64,000 nt of DNA, from positions 8,635,001-8,699,000 of the forward strand of contig NC_088308.1 in assembly GCF_910592395.1 (NCBI RefSeq), written 5' to 3'. A program made the translations under genes and the position numbers. The notes beneath the pieces were generated by a model that did no database searches, had not been told where the DNA came from, and worked only from the letters and a program-made list of their open reading frames with translations. Below are positions 7,534 to 16,252 of the stretch, piece by piece (position 1 is the stretch's first letter; the number at the start of each line of letters is the position of its first letter). The DNA comes from Lineus longissimus (lineage: Eukaryota > Nemertea > Pilidiophora > Heteronemertea > Lineidae).

Positions 7534-8685
7534 TCATTTCAATGATTTGATATCAGAAACTGGTAACCATTCATTGAACTTATCACTGTAACCCTTCCAC
7601 TTCACTAATCCGTATTTCTTGCCTTTACTGGTCTTGTACCTTAGGATTTTCTCGATCTTGTACTCTAGCTGGTCAGGATTAGGAACATAGCTCAATTCCT
7701 CTTCATAGAAATATCCTTGAATTTCTTCTTTGTGGTAATCCTCAAGCTTGTAGACGATAGGGTGAGTAAATATGATCTGTTTGATTTGGAACACCTCCTC
7801 AGTGTAGTTGGGCATGTAACCTTTACCGAAAATGGACTTGTACTTTGAAATTCTTACACTGTCACCTACTTTGTACTTTGGATCACCAAATGTCTCTTTG
7901 AGGTGAAGACCGTAAAGATTGTACCACACTGTTCCTTCGTTTTCCATCTTTCTGGCGTCTACAGGTTTCATACCTATTGATGAGTGAAATGTGTTATTGT
8001 AGCCGCTGACCAGGTCATCCAGAACGTCAATCCACTTGTCAGTCTCCTTAGCGGTGAAATAACGCCACATTTTTTCTTTAAGGGTTCTATTGAATCTCTC
8101 TACTACTGCTGCCTTCTTATCAGATTTTGTGGAGAACCATTCTATGTCATTTTCTGTTAAGAGTTCCTTGAAGTGTTTGTTGTAAAATTCTTTACCGTCA
8201 TCAAACTGGATTTTCGTTGGTTTTGCTTCTCTGAAAATCAATTTGAATGCATCTCTGATTTCTTCTCCCCTCTTACTCTTAACTGCTAGAGCCCAAGAAA
8301 AACGACTAAATAGATCTATGACTGTTAAAATGAATCTTAAACCCTTATTCTGTTTCTCAAATTTTTGCATGTCAACCAGATCTGCTTGCCACTGTTGATC
8401 GATGTACGATACCATTGTCTTCCTGAAGGTGAATTTCTTAATGGCCGGTTTGTGTAGTTGGTGAGTTGGTAGTGTTTCTAGAAATTCTTTCACTTCTTTT
8501 TTTTTAATAAGTTTTCCTGAGCGGGACTTTGTCCCTAACAACGAAGTTGTGCTCTGCTCTCGTGACGAAGTCATATCTTCCTTGACCTGTTTCCAGATTT
8601 TACTCAAAGAACTGTAAGCCACGGGACTCTTGGGGTTGTAGTACAAATCCCTTAGATACTGCTGTGTGTCATCCTTTACATTCAT
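7534..8685 (-). CDS. int: Retrovirus-type DDE integrase with chromodomain
   Basis: This enzyme would insert the element DNA into chromosomes. The 383-residue product has the catalytic triad D102 (WQADLVD), D162 (FDDGKEF) and E196 (VVERFNR), and a C-terminal chromodomain at about 342-383 (KYGLVKWKGYSDKFNEWLP) that would read histone marks. An N-terminal HHCC finger is not obvious. Residues about 38-58 derive from a mini-hairpin array in frame. The start codon is the mirror image of that of the ATPase, only four bases apart. Confidence 0.95.
   Translation of the reverse strand: MNVKDDTQQYLRDLYYNPKSPVAYSSLSKIWKQVKEDMTSSREQSTTSLLGTKSRSGKLIKKKEVKEFLETLPTHQLHKPAIKKFTFRKTMVSYIDQQWQADLVDMQKFEKQNKGLRFILTVIDLFSRFSWALAVKSKRGEEIRDAFKLIFREAKPTKIQFDDGKEFYNKHFKELLTENDIEWFSTKSDKKAAVVERFNRTLKEKMWRYFTAKETDKWIDVLDDLVSGYNNTFHSSIGMKPVDARKMENEGTVWYNLYGLHLKETFGDPKYKVGDSVRISKYKSIFGKGYMPNYTEEVFQIKQIIFTHPIVYKLEDYHKEEIQGYFYEEELSYVPNPDQLEYKIEKILRYKTSKGKKYGLVKWKGYSDKFNEWLPVSDIKSLK
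8524..8573. repeat. In-frame hairpin array in the integrase N-terminus
   Basis: GGAC-TTT-GTCC (8524-8534), CAAC-GAA-GTTG (8539-8549), an eroded GCTC module, and TGAC-GAA-GTCA (8563-8573). The CAAC/GTTG and TGAC/GTCA stems differ from the common forms on both arms yet still pair. Confidence 0.87.
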
Positions 8686-8692
8686 TTAAATG
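8683..8692. promoter_or_regulatory. Palindromic bidirectional start CATTTAAATG
   Basis: The integrase ATG (minus) and the ATPase ATG (plus) are the two arms of one 10-bp palindrome with TTAA between. Each gene thus has TTAAATG at its start. Similar AATTAAATG or TAAATAGAAATG contexts occur at the starts ending at 1259, 6006, 6280, 9794, 10,878 and 12,248, and at 1316. The pattern recalls the TAAATG of poxvirus late promoters. Confidence 0.55.
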
Positions 8693-9310
8693 AGTGAAGT
8701 ATTTATTTACGAGCCACACAATATGTTAATTTCTGGTGTTACCAATTGTGGTAAGACATATTTTGCCCTTGACCTCTTAGAAAAGGAGTATCGGCACAAG
8801 TTCCAGAACATAGTCATTTTCTGTCCAACATATTTCAACAATAAGACATATGAAAGGAAATGGATTTACCAAGACAAGAACGTCTACATAGTTAATCCCG
8901 AAGCTGTGGCCAGTAATTTGGACCTTGTGCTTCAGTTTGCTACTCTGACCTTTGCTGGTTCTAACACATTATTCCTCATTGATGACTGTGCTAATTTGAG
9001 AGACACAAAAAAGAAGGTGTCCGAGTTATGTAATCTTGCCTTTTCCGGCAGGCACTACAATCTCACTGTTTGGTTACTAGTTCAGAAGTACAATTCAGTT
9101 GTTAAGGACTACAGAGAGAACATAAGAATTTTAGTATTATTTTTTAATAAGGATGAATCAGCCATGAAAGATGCCTTAGAAGAAAACAGTGTTATTCCTA
9201 AGGAGAAAAGACAGTACTACATAGAAGAACTTAAGATGAAAAAAGGATCAAAACTGATCATTAGACTACAACATCCATTTGGATTTACTCTTTCACATCA
9301 AAAATCTTAG
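8690..9310 (+). CDS. A32/FtsK-type genome-packaging ATPase
   Basis: This 206-residue P-loop ATPase would drive DNA into the capsid. Walker A is GVTNCGKT (residues 16-23) and Walker B is LFLIDD (94-99). The length and the short N-terminal lead before the P-loop are typical for the Polinton/adenovirus-like packaging family. The frame ends just before a hairpin module pair. Confidence 0.92.
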   Translation: MSEVFIYEPHNMLISGVTNCGKTYFALDLLEKEYRHKFQNIVIFCPTYFNNKTYERKWIYQDKNVYIVNPEAVASNLDLVLQFATLTFAGSNTLFLIDDCANLRDTKKKVSELCNLAFSGRHYNLTVWLLVQKYNSVVKDYRENIRILVLFFNKDESAMKDALEENSVIPKEKRQYYIEELKMKKGSKLIIRLQHPFGFTLSHQKS

Positions 9311-9324
9311 TCCCGCTTCTCATC

Positions 9325-9349
9325 GAGCTATGCTCTCAGGACTGTGTCC
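9325..9349. repeat. Double mini-hairpin after the ATPase
   Basis: GAGC-TAT-GCTC (9325-9335) and GGAC-TGT-GTCC (9339-9349). It sits between the convergent 3' ends of the ATPase and the next minus-strand gene and overlaps the last codons of the latter. Confidence 0.87.
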
Positions 9350-9794
9350 GATCAGTTGTCTTAGTCTTTCTAACCCTAGTAAAATAATAAATTATTAACC
9401 CTAAACCACTAAGTCCTAGGATAATCCATAGGTACTCGTATTTCTTCATTTCATCACTAGGTTGGTAGTAATCACTTAATTGTGGTCGCTGAGGTAGTAC
9501 AATAGTTCTTTCTGGATGTAAATGATTGTAAACAGTAAGTGCTGAATCAGTATTGTTAAAATCAATAGAAGCGTCTCTTTCTCTCTTTAATTCAAGATTA
9601 ACGAAGTCAATGGTACTTTTCCTATGCTCATCCCATTCTGTGGAGGCCTTCTGTAATTGCTCCTGAGCCAAATCATGTCTTTTCACTTCAGTCTCATAGC
9701 CATTCTTGTCTAGTTTTTTAAAAAGGTAACCGGATCCAGTGAATGCTAATCCATTGATTATTGCAGATCCAAATAACATGCCAATGCCAGCCAT
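9336..9794 (-). CDS. Polinton protein with two terminal hydrophobic segments
   Basis: This 152-residue protein has a glycine-rich hydrophobic N-terminus (residues 1-24, MAGIGMLFGSAIINGLAF) and a clear membrane segment near residues 121-140 (LWIILGLSGLGLIIYYF), followed by a basic tail. The middle is charged and helical. It may be a virion membrane protein or membrane-active capsid component. Family not recognised. The start context is AATTAAATG. Confidence 0.75.
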   Translation of the reverse strand: MAGIGMLFGSAIINGLAFTGSGYLFKKLDKNGYETEVKRHDLAQEQLQKASTEWDEHRKSTIDFVNLELKRERDASIDFNNTDSALTVYNHLHPERTIVLPQRPQLSDYYQPSDEMKKYEYLWIILGLSGLGLIIYYFTRVRKTKTTDRTQS

Positions 9795-9816
9795 TTAATT
9801 CCAATGAATTTTAATT

Positions 9817-10584
9817 TCAATGATGTGTCCCTGAGAGCATAGCTCGAGTTAATACCAATTGGTACTGTACATTATGACCATTAAGATCGATGATTTCACC
9901 TTTTTCATCAGTTAAGCGAATATTCAGCTTATTGAATCTTGGTTTACAGGGAATTGCTATTGGTTTCTCAAATGTGTATGCTATTAAATCCCCAAAATTA
10001 GCTTCCTTTATTGGTCTTGTGGTTAGCACATCAGATGCTTCACCATTACTTAATACACTATTAGATTCGATTATGTCACAGTGAAAAACAAAATGGTTAA
10101 TTGGTCTAAAATTGATGGGTTTCTCGCTTACAACATCATCCTTACTTTTATTGTCTAAAGGGTAAGGCCATTCTGATTTCATGCCAAATAATTCATTACT
10201 TTTACCAATAAAATAGATCTGATAATGCGCCTCATTTTTTCTCTTTAGGAAATGTAAGATGGCCTTACCTGTTGGTTCTTCAAGGTCAAATCTGACAGCA
10301 CCTCTACTCATACTATTTTCTTTCAACTTATCCGCAAATACTTTTGAAAAGCTCTGTAGGTCATAGAGACCATCTGGTAGCGTAATCTCTGCCACATCAA
10401 ACCCCTTAACTTTGATTCGGTTATTCTCCCTGGCTGCACTTATGTTGTAGAATGTACAAGGTATTACTGCAAAAGTTAAAGTGATGCTACATGCATCCTG
10501 AATTTCAGTCTTGAGATTGACTGTTAAATCACTTGAACTCTGATCTGGATAGTCACTTGAATCTATGTTCATTACAGTAACCAT
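9817..10584 (-). CDS. Penton-like minor capsid protein
   Basis: This 255-residue, beta-rich protein lies two genes from the major capsid candidate. It has the G-x-Y segment (LPDGLYDLQSFSKVF) and the C-terminal pattern LNIRLTDEKGEIIDLNG seen in single-jelly-roll penton proteins of Polintons and adintoviruses, which would cap the capsid five-fold vertices. The assignment rests on these patterns plus position. A hairpin module lies just past the stop codon. Confidence 0.7.
   Translation of the reverse strand: MVTVMNIDSSDYPDQSSSDLTVNLKTEIQDACSITLTFAVIPCTFYNISAARENNRIKVKGFDVAEITLPDGLYDLQSFSKVFADKLKENSMSRGAVRFDLEEPTGKAILHFLKRKNEAHYQIYFIGKSNELFGMKSEWPYPLDNKSKDDVVSEKPINFRPINHFVFHCDIIESNSVLSNGEASDVLTTRPIKEANFGDLIAYTFEKPIAIPCKPRFNKLNIRLTDEKGEIIDLNGHNVQYQLVLTRAMLSGTHH
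9835..9845. repeat. Mini-hairpin next to the penton-like stop
   Basis: GAGC-ATA-GCTC near the 3' end of the penton-like gene. It is preceded by TGTCCC, a remnant of a second module. Confidence 0.75.
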
Positions 10585-10641
10585 TTACTTAAGCAAATTT
10601 TCGTTTTCAAATTTACCTTTTATCAAATAAGTAAATTATTC

Positions 10642-10878
10642 TTACTTCATAATATTTCTGGGTAGGATTCCTTGATCGTAAAGGTACTCTAATGTTCCAT
10701 TACTAATAGCTACAGTTCCTCCCAGTTTAAGAATTTCCTCTAGGTTGGCCTGACTTGGGGGACCAATATTGATTCTCAAGAACCTTTTCAGTAACATAGA
10801 GTAACCAATTGTTGTTGATGCCAACAGTAAACTTTGATACAGTGTATTTATGATATCTTTCTTTCCTGGTGTATCCAT
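10642..10878 (-). CDS. Small membrane protein between capsid genes
   Basis: This 78-residue product starts MDTPGKKDI and has a hydrophobic stretch around residues 14-32 (LYQSLLLASTTIGYSMLL), then a basic turn and a second weakly hydrophobic half. It sits head-to-tail between major capsid and penton-like genes, with AATTAAATG at the start. Function unknown. Confidence 0.65.
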   Translation of the reverse strand: MDTPGKKDIINTLYQSLLLASTTIGYSMLLKRFLRINIGPPSQANLEEILKLGGTVAISNGTLEYLYDQGILPRNIMK

Positions 10879-10924
10879 TTAATTACTTAGAAAATCACTA
10901 GTAAAACTCATTTATCTAGTATTC

Positions 10925-11007
10925 AGTGCTGGAGTGAACTTTTGTTCTTGCAACACCTCAGTGTTGGAGCGAACATTGTTCTTGCAGCACCTCAGTGCTG
11001 GAGTGAA
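10925..11007. repeat. Two and a half tandem 52-bp hairpin repeats at the capsid gene end
   Basis: The unit has an outer stem (GTGCTG or GTGTTG paired with CAGCAC or CAACAC) around an inner GAAC/GTTC stem with a 3- to 4-nt loop. The third, partial copy supplies the last codons (SLQH) and stop of the capsid gene. It differs from the usual modules but shares the GAAC-NNN-GTTC core. Confidence 0.8.
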
Positions 11008-12248
11008 GCAATCTGAGAATTCTGGATGTTAACCTGGGCGTCAGAAACCACGAATATGTGCATTTTGTATGGTCCCTTTCCAGATTTCTTTGTAATAGAT
11101 AATTGAATACCATCTTTTGTGTTCTGGAGCTTCTTTCCTGATCCGTGAAGACGATTATCCTCAGAAGTTCTCAGGTCCAACCATAAATCATAGTGATTAG
11201 AATCACCATAGTATTTTTCCATGGTCATGTTACAGTCATGAGTTTTCTTCAAATCTTCAGACATAAATTGTTTCTTGATCTCCTCCCATTGATCCATCAT
11301 TCTCATTCCTTCTGGGAACACCTGATTGGCAACACCCTCTATTGTGATCTGCACTTTACTTATGTTAGGGTTTTCAAACTTCTCTGAATCTCTAGCTCCA
11401 TCTACATAGTCAGACACAAATAGTAATAATAATCCTTTAATAGACATTCTTGGAAAGTTGATGTTCTCATTAATTAGTGTTTCATTAGCAGTAACATTGA
11501 CTGTCTTAAAATGGTCTACCCAATCATAAAATATTGAGAATCCAGAGTTGTACTTGTTACTCAATTGACTAGCAATCATTTTGTTGGCTACGGTATCATA
11601 TTCAAAACAAATATTCTCTAGTTTGTAGCCCATACTTGCTGTGGTTGCGGTAACTATGATCTCTTCCTTTGGTGCTAAAGTTATTTCAATAATCACATCT
11701 TCTTGAATTGGAAACTTGTAAAATGGAGCATGATGATGGAATAGTTCAAAATCTAATGGTATTTTGTACTTCTTGTCAAACACTTTCTTTAAAGTCTTTT
11801 CATTAGCTGTTTCTCCAGTGACATCAGCTTCAGCGACTCCTGATCTTAATTCTCTAAGATTTTTTGACTGAATACCCTGAAAAACTCTATCATTTCTTTC
11901 TTCTTCTGTAAACCACAGATCTTTAAATGTAGAATAATGACTGTATTCGTCAAGGTCAAATATCTGCTCTGTTCCCCACTTAACCACCATCTTTGAGATT
12001 AGGTTTCTACCAAGATTATTTACAACACTATTTTTAGAATTACCAGAAATGGTTACATCAGCAGACAGATAAAGAGATTTAGGTACAAAGAATGTATTCT
12101 CTCGCAATGCCGGTATTCTAACATACAGTGTTTCTTTGGGGTTAGCAGATGATGGGTTATGAGTAATGATATGATGCTGCCTCTCAGCTTTTAAACCAAG
12201 TGGAATCTTATGTGCCCTTTCGGTATTTAATAAATATCCTGTTGCCAT
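10992..12248 (-). CDS. mcp: Candidate double-jelly-roll major capsid protein
   Basis: At 418 residues this is the largest structural gene and has the size and beta-rich make-up of Polinton/adintovirus hexon-type proteins. Features include VRIPALRENTFFVPKSLYL near residue 55, an IPLDFELFHHHAPFYKFP segment near 165 and KMHIFVVSDAQVNIQ near the end. The family is known to form a hexagonal capsid of trimers; here that is inferred from size, position next to the penton-like gene and overall pattern. The start context is TAAATAGAAAATG. The C-terminus is coded by a repeat. Confidence 0.75.
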   Translation of the reverse strand: MATGYLLNTERAHKIPLGLKAERQHHIITHNPSSANPKETLYVRIPALRENTFFVPKSLYLSADVTISGNSKNSVVNNLGRNLISKMVVKWGTEQIFDLDEYSHYSTFKDLWFTEEERNDRVFQGIQSKNLRELRSGVAEADVTGETANEKTLKKVFDKKYKIPLDFELFHHHAPFYKFPIQEDVIIEITLAPKEEIIVTATTASMGYKLENICFEYDTVANKMIASQLSNKYNSGFSIFYDWVDHFKTVNVTANETLINENINFPRMSIKGLLLLFVSDYVDGARDSEKFENPNISKVQITIEGVANQVFPEGMRMMDQWEEIKKQFMSEDLKKTHDCNMTMEKYYGDSNHYDLWLDLRTSEDNRLHGSGKKLQNTKDGIQLSITKKSGKGPYKMHIFVVSDAQVNIQNSQIASLQH

Positions 12249-12472
12249 TTTCTATTTATTTACTAGTAAAATTATGTACATGCAGTGAACAGTGCCAACA
12301 TCATATATCAGGTAAAATGCACGGAAAAAAGCTATTGACGTGTACTTTCTGTTGGAATACAGTAAGTCATGATTACATTAACCCATTGAACTCTAGTATT
12401 CCCTTACCATTTCACTGCAACGCTTCACTGACCATTTCATTGCAACGCTTCACTGGGAATCTAATGAATGAT
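12249..12472. other. Non-coding flank with a 25-bp tandem repeat
   Basis: No convincing gene lies here. Two copies of a 25-bp unit (12,406-12,430 and 12,431-12,455) differ at one base. The segment could be the inner part of the Polinton terminal repeat, but that cannot be tested without the left end. Confidence 0.6.
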
Positions 12473-12602
12473 AGAATATATGTATTGTGGTGTCTGGTTC
12501 TTAGGGGTTTCTAAGCTAATTTGAGACAAAAAGGCCTGTAAGGGCTTTTGTTAAAATAGCTTAGAATTACCTAGATTCCTACCATCACAATACATATATT
12601 CT
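12473..12602. mobile_element. 130-bp palindromic MITE-like element
   Basis: The ends are perfect 17-bp inverted copies (12,473-12,489 and 12,586-12,602). The arms continue as an imperfect inverted repeat to a centre near 12,537 (AGGCCTGTAAGGGC region). No clear target duplication is seen. It sits exactly between Polinton flank and DIRS fragment. Confidence 0.7.
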
Positions 12603-14735
12603 CAGGATGACAGCCTGCATCTCGAGGATATTGATCTAGAGACGCGCATCCTCCTCTGACCACGTGCCCTTGGTGGTCAGGTCCCCTTCGTTCAAATGGG
12701 CGCCCCAACCATAAAGGGAGGTGTCCGTGAACAGGGACCCCTGTAGTCCCCTGCCCGCGGCCTGTGCATAGGAACGCGGGCGGGGGGCGGCCTGGGGAGT
12801 CGAAACTGACTCCATCAGGCGATCCGACTGTGCCTGAGCACCCATGGTGTCAGGCAGGGAGTCGTGGAACAAAAAAGGGCCATTCAATGGAGCGGTCCTT
12901 AATGCCCCACGCAGAAACTGGGATCTGACCGTGCTCAACCCCTCGATGAGCAGGTCACGGCGTTTTAGCACGCGTTAGCCGCCTGCTTAGCAGCCAGATC
13001 ACTGGCATGCTGCATGGATTGCTGGAGAGACATCGCGAGAACGCGCTGTTCCTCCGAGGCATCTGCGGCTAAGGACCTGGTAAGAGCACACAGAGTCAGG
13101 TCGGCGTAAGATAACACCGCCTGGGTCTCTTTAGCCAGGGCCTCATCATTCTTCGCATCCTTTAAGGCCGAAGAAGAGAGGACTTTAGGGGGTACCAAAC
13201 CGGAAACTTGGATGTCGTCCTTGAGGGGCGACAGTGAAACCGGGTCGGTTCCCGACGGTGAGACCCGATAATAATCGGGTCTGTAGGAAAGACTTGGAGG
13301 GGAAGCGGTTGTGAATCGCTTCCCAGCCTGAGTCCAGGCACCCGGTCCCGTAGACGGGAGCGTCGAGACCAGGGCGCGCTGGTGACCCCCGCAAGAAGGC
13401 GCTATATCCCTGAGAGCCGTATCCAACCATGTGGAGGTTCTAATTAGGGCAGGAGACGAGGGCTATTCATGAAAAGCCCGGCAATTCTTGAAAAGCCCTC
13501 ATCCGACTCCTGCTCGGAGGCGTCGCCGAACAAGTCGAACGGCACCTTACCGAGGGCGGGGTTGACCGTCGGGAGAGGACAAGTGTCTTGCGCACACAAA
13601 TTGCCGAACAAGAGCGCGCAAGTCGCGCATACCCGCGACAATGGCGGAGTCCTCACCCCCGGAGGGGTAATCAGCCTGAGAGGCTGAAAAAGACTGTGAG
13701 TCGCTAAACTCACAGTCCATTGGCTGATGACCTAAGTCAAAAGCCACCGGCCTTTCGGCCGGGCGAGTCCAGGACCTGTCATGGAAGTTAGAAGCCTCCA
13801 TACGGTCCGTCAGACTCCTGAGCAACTGCCTTTGCTCCTCCGTGAGAGAGGAAGCAAGAGGCTGAGGCTCAGAGCTCAAATCAGAGCTCAAACAGAGCAG
13901 GGTGGGGTCGGACCGGGGAAATGGACGGTCTGACGGCACCCAAAAAAGGGGGGCACCAGGGCCCCTCGCCCCTGAATAGTGCTCGATCACCAACCCCCTG
14001 CCCACACCGGGCAGGACCTCCGGGTGCGGTGAACGGCGGCAAAGACGGGAAAGTGAAAACCGGTCTTGCCCCGCCAGGGGACGTCCGAAGAGATGACCGA
14101 CTCACAGAGTGAGGGTCGGACGGACGAGCCCGCCCCAAAGCGAAGGGGTGGCGGATCCTCGGAGTGGCCGCGGACTCAACCGTGGCGCTGACAGTGCCAG
14201 TTGCCGCCGGCGAGGACAGCGGCCGCAACCCCGTCACAAACCCCGGAGGGGGACGGGGAGCACGCCTTAAAAAACAGGCGGCTCACCGGGGAAGACGCTG
14301 CTCACCAACCCATGACAGGTGGGGGCGTCGGCGGGGGATCGGGACGTAAAACGTCCAGAGTCCCACCCGGCGCCGTGCCCCTTGGAAAGGGGGCAGGGCT
14401 AGCCCTGGGGAGTGTCCCTGAACCAGGGTCACCAGCACTCAAACCCAAGGCCTCCCTAGGGGGCACACCCCCAAAAGGGGTGCCCGAAACCCCCCAGAGC
14501 CCCGTGGACCTCGCCGCTTAGCGGGGGTCCGTGAGGAGGGCGAGGGAGAGGGGGTCAAAGACCCTCTTCCCTTTAAGGGCCGCGCCCCTCTCCTCACCTT
14601 CTTCGTCTTCTTGCCGGCAGTGCCGGGAGAAGAGGAAGGCATCCCGGCGGCGGAAGGGCCCGGCCCAATGGGGCGGAACTACCCGCACCCCTACACGTGG
14701 AAGAACCGGGCCGGGGACTATGAATCTCTTATAGT
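12603..14735 (-). mobile_element. DIRS-like retrotransposon fragment, degenerate
   Basis: This block is strikingly GC-rich against its surroundings. On the minus strand, broken gag-like frames run from about 14,642 down to 12,730. They include an alanine-rich segment ending AAKQAANAC, a frameshift near 12,968, then LKRRDLLIEGLSTVRS and LRTAPLNGPFLF. The frame then jumps directly to a DIRS-type RNase H start (LFTDTSLYGWGAHL, GTWSEEDAR); after an in-frame TAG it continues INILEMQAVIL. The reverse transcriptase that should lie between gag and RNase H is absent, so the copy carries an internal deletion. No tyrosine recombinase is present. Confidence 0.72.
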
Positions 14736-14744
14736 CTTATAAAG

Positions 14745-14946
14745 TCGGGCTATGTTGCACTGTCGATGATTTTGGTCAACTTTAGATGAATTTTTCGGAT
14801 TTGTTTTGTGTTTTTTCTAATATCTTTTCAGCCGGAGCAGCGCACGTAATAGGGTATATGTGATAAAAAGATACACTTGGACGATTCGAAAGTCTTTCGA
14901 AAACTGTCTTTCCGAAGATTTCTTCTGACGTCCAACGGTTCGTATC
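14745..14946 (+). other. Receptor-gene 5' flank cut off by a solo LTR
   Basis: This stretch matches 59,975-60,180, the region just upstream of the receptor pseudogene at 60,189. The match includes the strong acceptor-like TTCTAATATCTTTTCAG. It ends in GTATC (14,942-14,946), the left target duplication of the LTR that follows, so it is the displaced leader of the receptor copy at 15,831. Confidence 0.8.
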
Positions 14947-15816
14947 TGTACCATAGCTACATGAAAAAACACTACTAAATTACCAGAAGAAACACAAACC
15001 CTGAAGCTGTTTTACACAAATACACAAACACACTTTATTCACAATAACAGGAACAAGCTAGGTAAACATAAACATATTATAAGTGTCAACACCACCAGAG
15101 CTCATTGAATGCTAGGAGAAGTTCGCTCCGTCTGTAACTGAAGACACATCCGCCAGTAGAAACACAGTCATGTACATGTAGAGATGACGTCACAAAAAGA
15201 ACAGGATGAGTGCAAGTCCGGTAACGGAAGTGAGTGACAAAGAGAAGTCACGGTTTACGAAGGCCTTGAATGACAAACAGGAAGTACACATCCAACAGGA
15301 AGTACATATATCTAACAGGAAGTACGACAACACGTACACGTACACGTAAACGTAAAGTGCCCCTCCTTGCGGCCGCCACAGAGACTTGTTTTAAACGACT
15401 TTACGAAATAGCTGTATCACATGTGCACGAGTCTATGTCGGTCTGTGCCAATACATAGTTTGAAATATCCCTCGAGACACACAGCCCGACACACAGTTAG
15501 AAAAGCATTCTTTCCATTTATAGGCTTGGAAAGAATTAATCACAAACGTCGAACCTTGGAGTAAATTGTCCAAGAAGGAGAAACAGGAGCAAACGTTCTT
15601 CTGGTCTCCACACCACAGAGCTCTGCACACGAATGGGGCGAGTATAAGAAAACTGATAGAAAATGAACCTATGCACTTACGTAAGAAGGTAAGTGCATAG
15701 GCCTAAAATAAACTGTGTTTGTAAACAAGTCTCTTGATGGCGTCCACCACAAGCCAGCACCATACATGTTGTAACAAAATAATTAACTCAGGTCCTATTT
15801 GACCAACAACCGAACA
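14947..15816. mobile_element. Solo LTR with 5-bp target duplication
   Basis: The 870-bp block begins TG and ends CA and is flanked by GTATC on both sides (14,942-14,946 and 15,817-15,821). The empty site can be read at 60,160-60,190, where the same leader runs straight into the start codon. Inside, a TATA-like TATAAG (15,653-15,658) and AATAAA (15,707-15,712) bracket a perfect 13-bp stem-loop (15,668-15,680 with 15,689-15,701), as expected for an R region on the plus strand. No internal retroviral genes remain. Confidence 0.85.
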
Positions 15817-15830
15817 GTATCAACGTACAG

Positions 15831-16250
15831 ATGGCCCAAACTGGCATCCCTGATAATCTCAGCGAGTCGAGAGGAAGTGCATCATCTCTCCTCAAAGAGG
15901 GTTTTGGATTTTACTTACCTCCTGTGCAGATATCTGTTGGATGGGTGGAAAATGCTTTCATCCTGATAGTGCTTTCAAATCGGCGGTACAGAGGCAGCCC
16001 AAGTTGCTTATCACTAAAGTTCTTAGCATGGTGGCGCTGTTTAGCTCAATTTATCACATTTCAAATGTACTTTTCAATGAGATTTCGCAGTGCCGCATAT
16101 CATCTCGGTGACTTCTTTTGTAAATAGTTTACCTTCATCGGCTATGGAGGTATGAACTTACCTAGTTGGACCATCGTTCTTATGACGTTTTCACGATTTG
16201 TTGCTGTTGTTTTCCCGTTGCATGCATCGACGATTTGCACCACAGCCATA
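15831..16250 (+). pseudogene. Receptor pseudogene 1, 3' truncated
   Basis: It starts MAQTGI like the copy at 43,909. The frame is hit by GAG to TAG at the start of TM3 (stop at 16,125-16,127), remains alignable to about the second intracellular loop and then stops abruptly at an acyltransferase-exon stump. The copy therefore lost TM4-TM7 by a deletion. Its leader is split by the solo LTR only 14 bp before the ATG. Confidence 0.9.
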
Positions 16251-16252
16251 GC

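Larger units (their letters stand above)
1..12472. mobile_element. Polinton/Maverick (adintovirus-like) element, left end outside window
   Basis: This stretch combines protein-primed DNA polymerase B, a DDE integrase with chromodomain, a short packaging ATPase, capsid-like proteins and small membrane proteins. That set is diagnostic of Polintons, large self-synthesising transposons related to adintoviruses. Genes lie on both strands and are packed with gaps of only 4 to about 200 bases. No adenain-type cysteine protease is visible and would have to lie left of the window. Neither terminal inverted repeat could be recognised, because the left one is not in view. The right limit is placed at the palindrome starting at 12,473, but this is a guess. 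All complete reading frames are open, so the copy is either young or still functional. Confidence 0.93.

Noticed and set aside
93-9845. Hairpin modules as hammerhead ribozymes
   Set aside because: The hammerhead core words (CTGATGA and GAAA at the right spacing) are absent; stems of only 4 bp with 3-nt loops do not fit the three-way junction.
13469-14521. Long plus-strand frames in the GC-rich block
   Set aside because: GC-rich DNA has few stops; the minus-strand gag and RNase H motifs show the true orientation.
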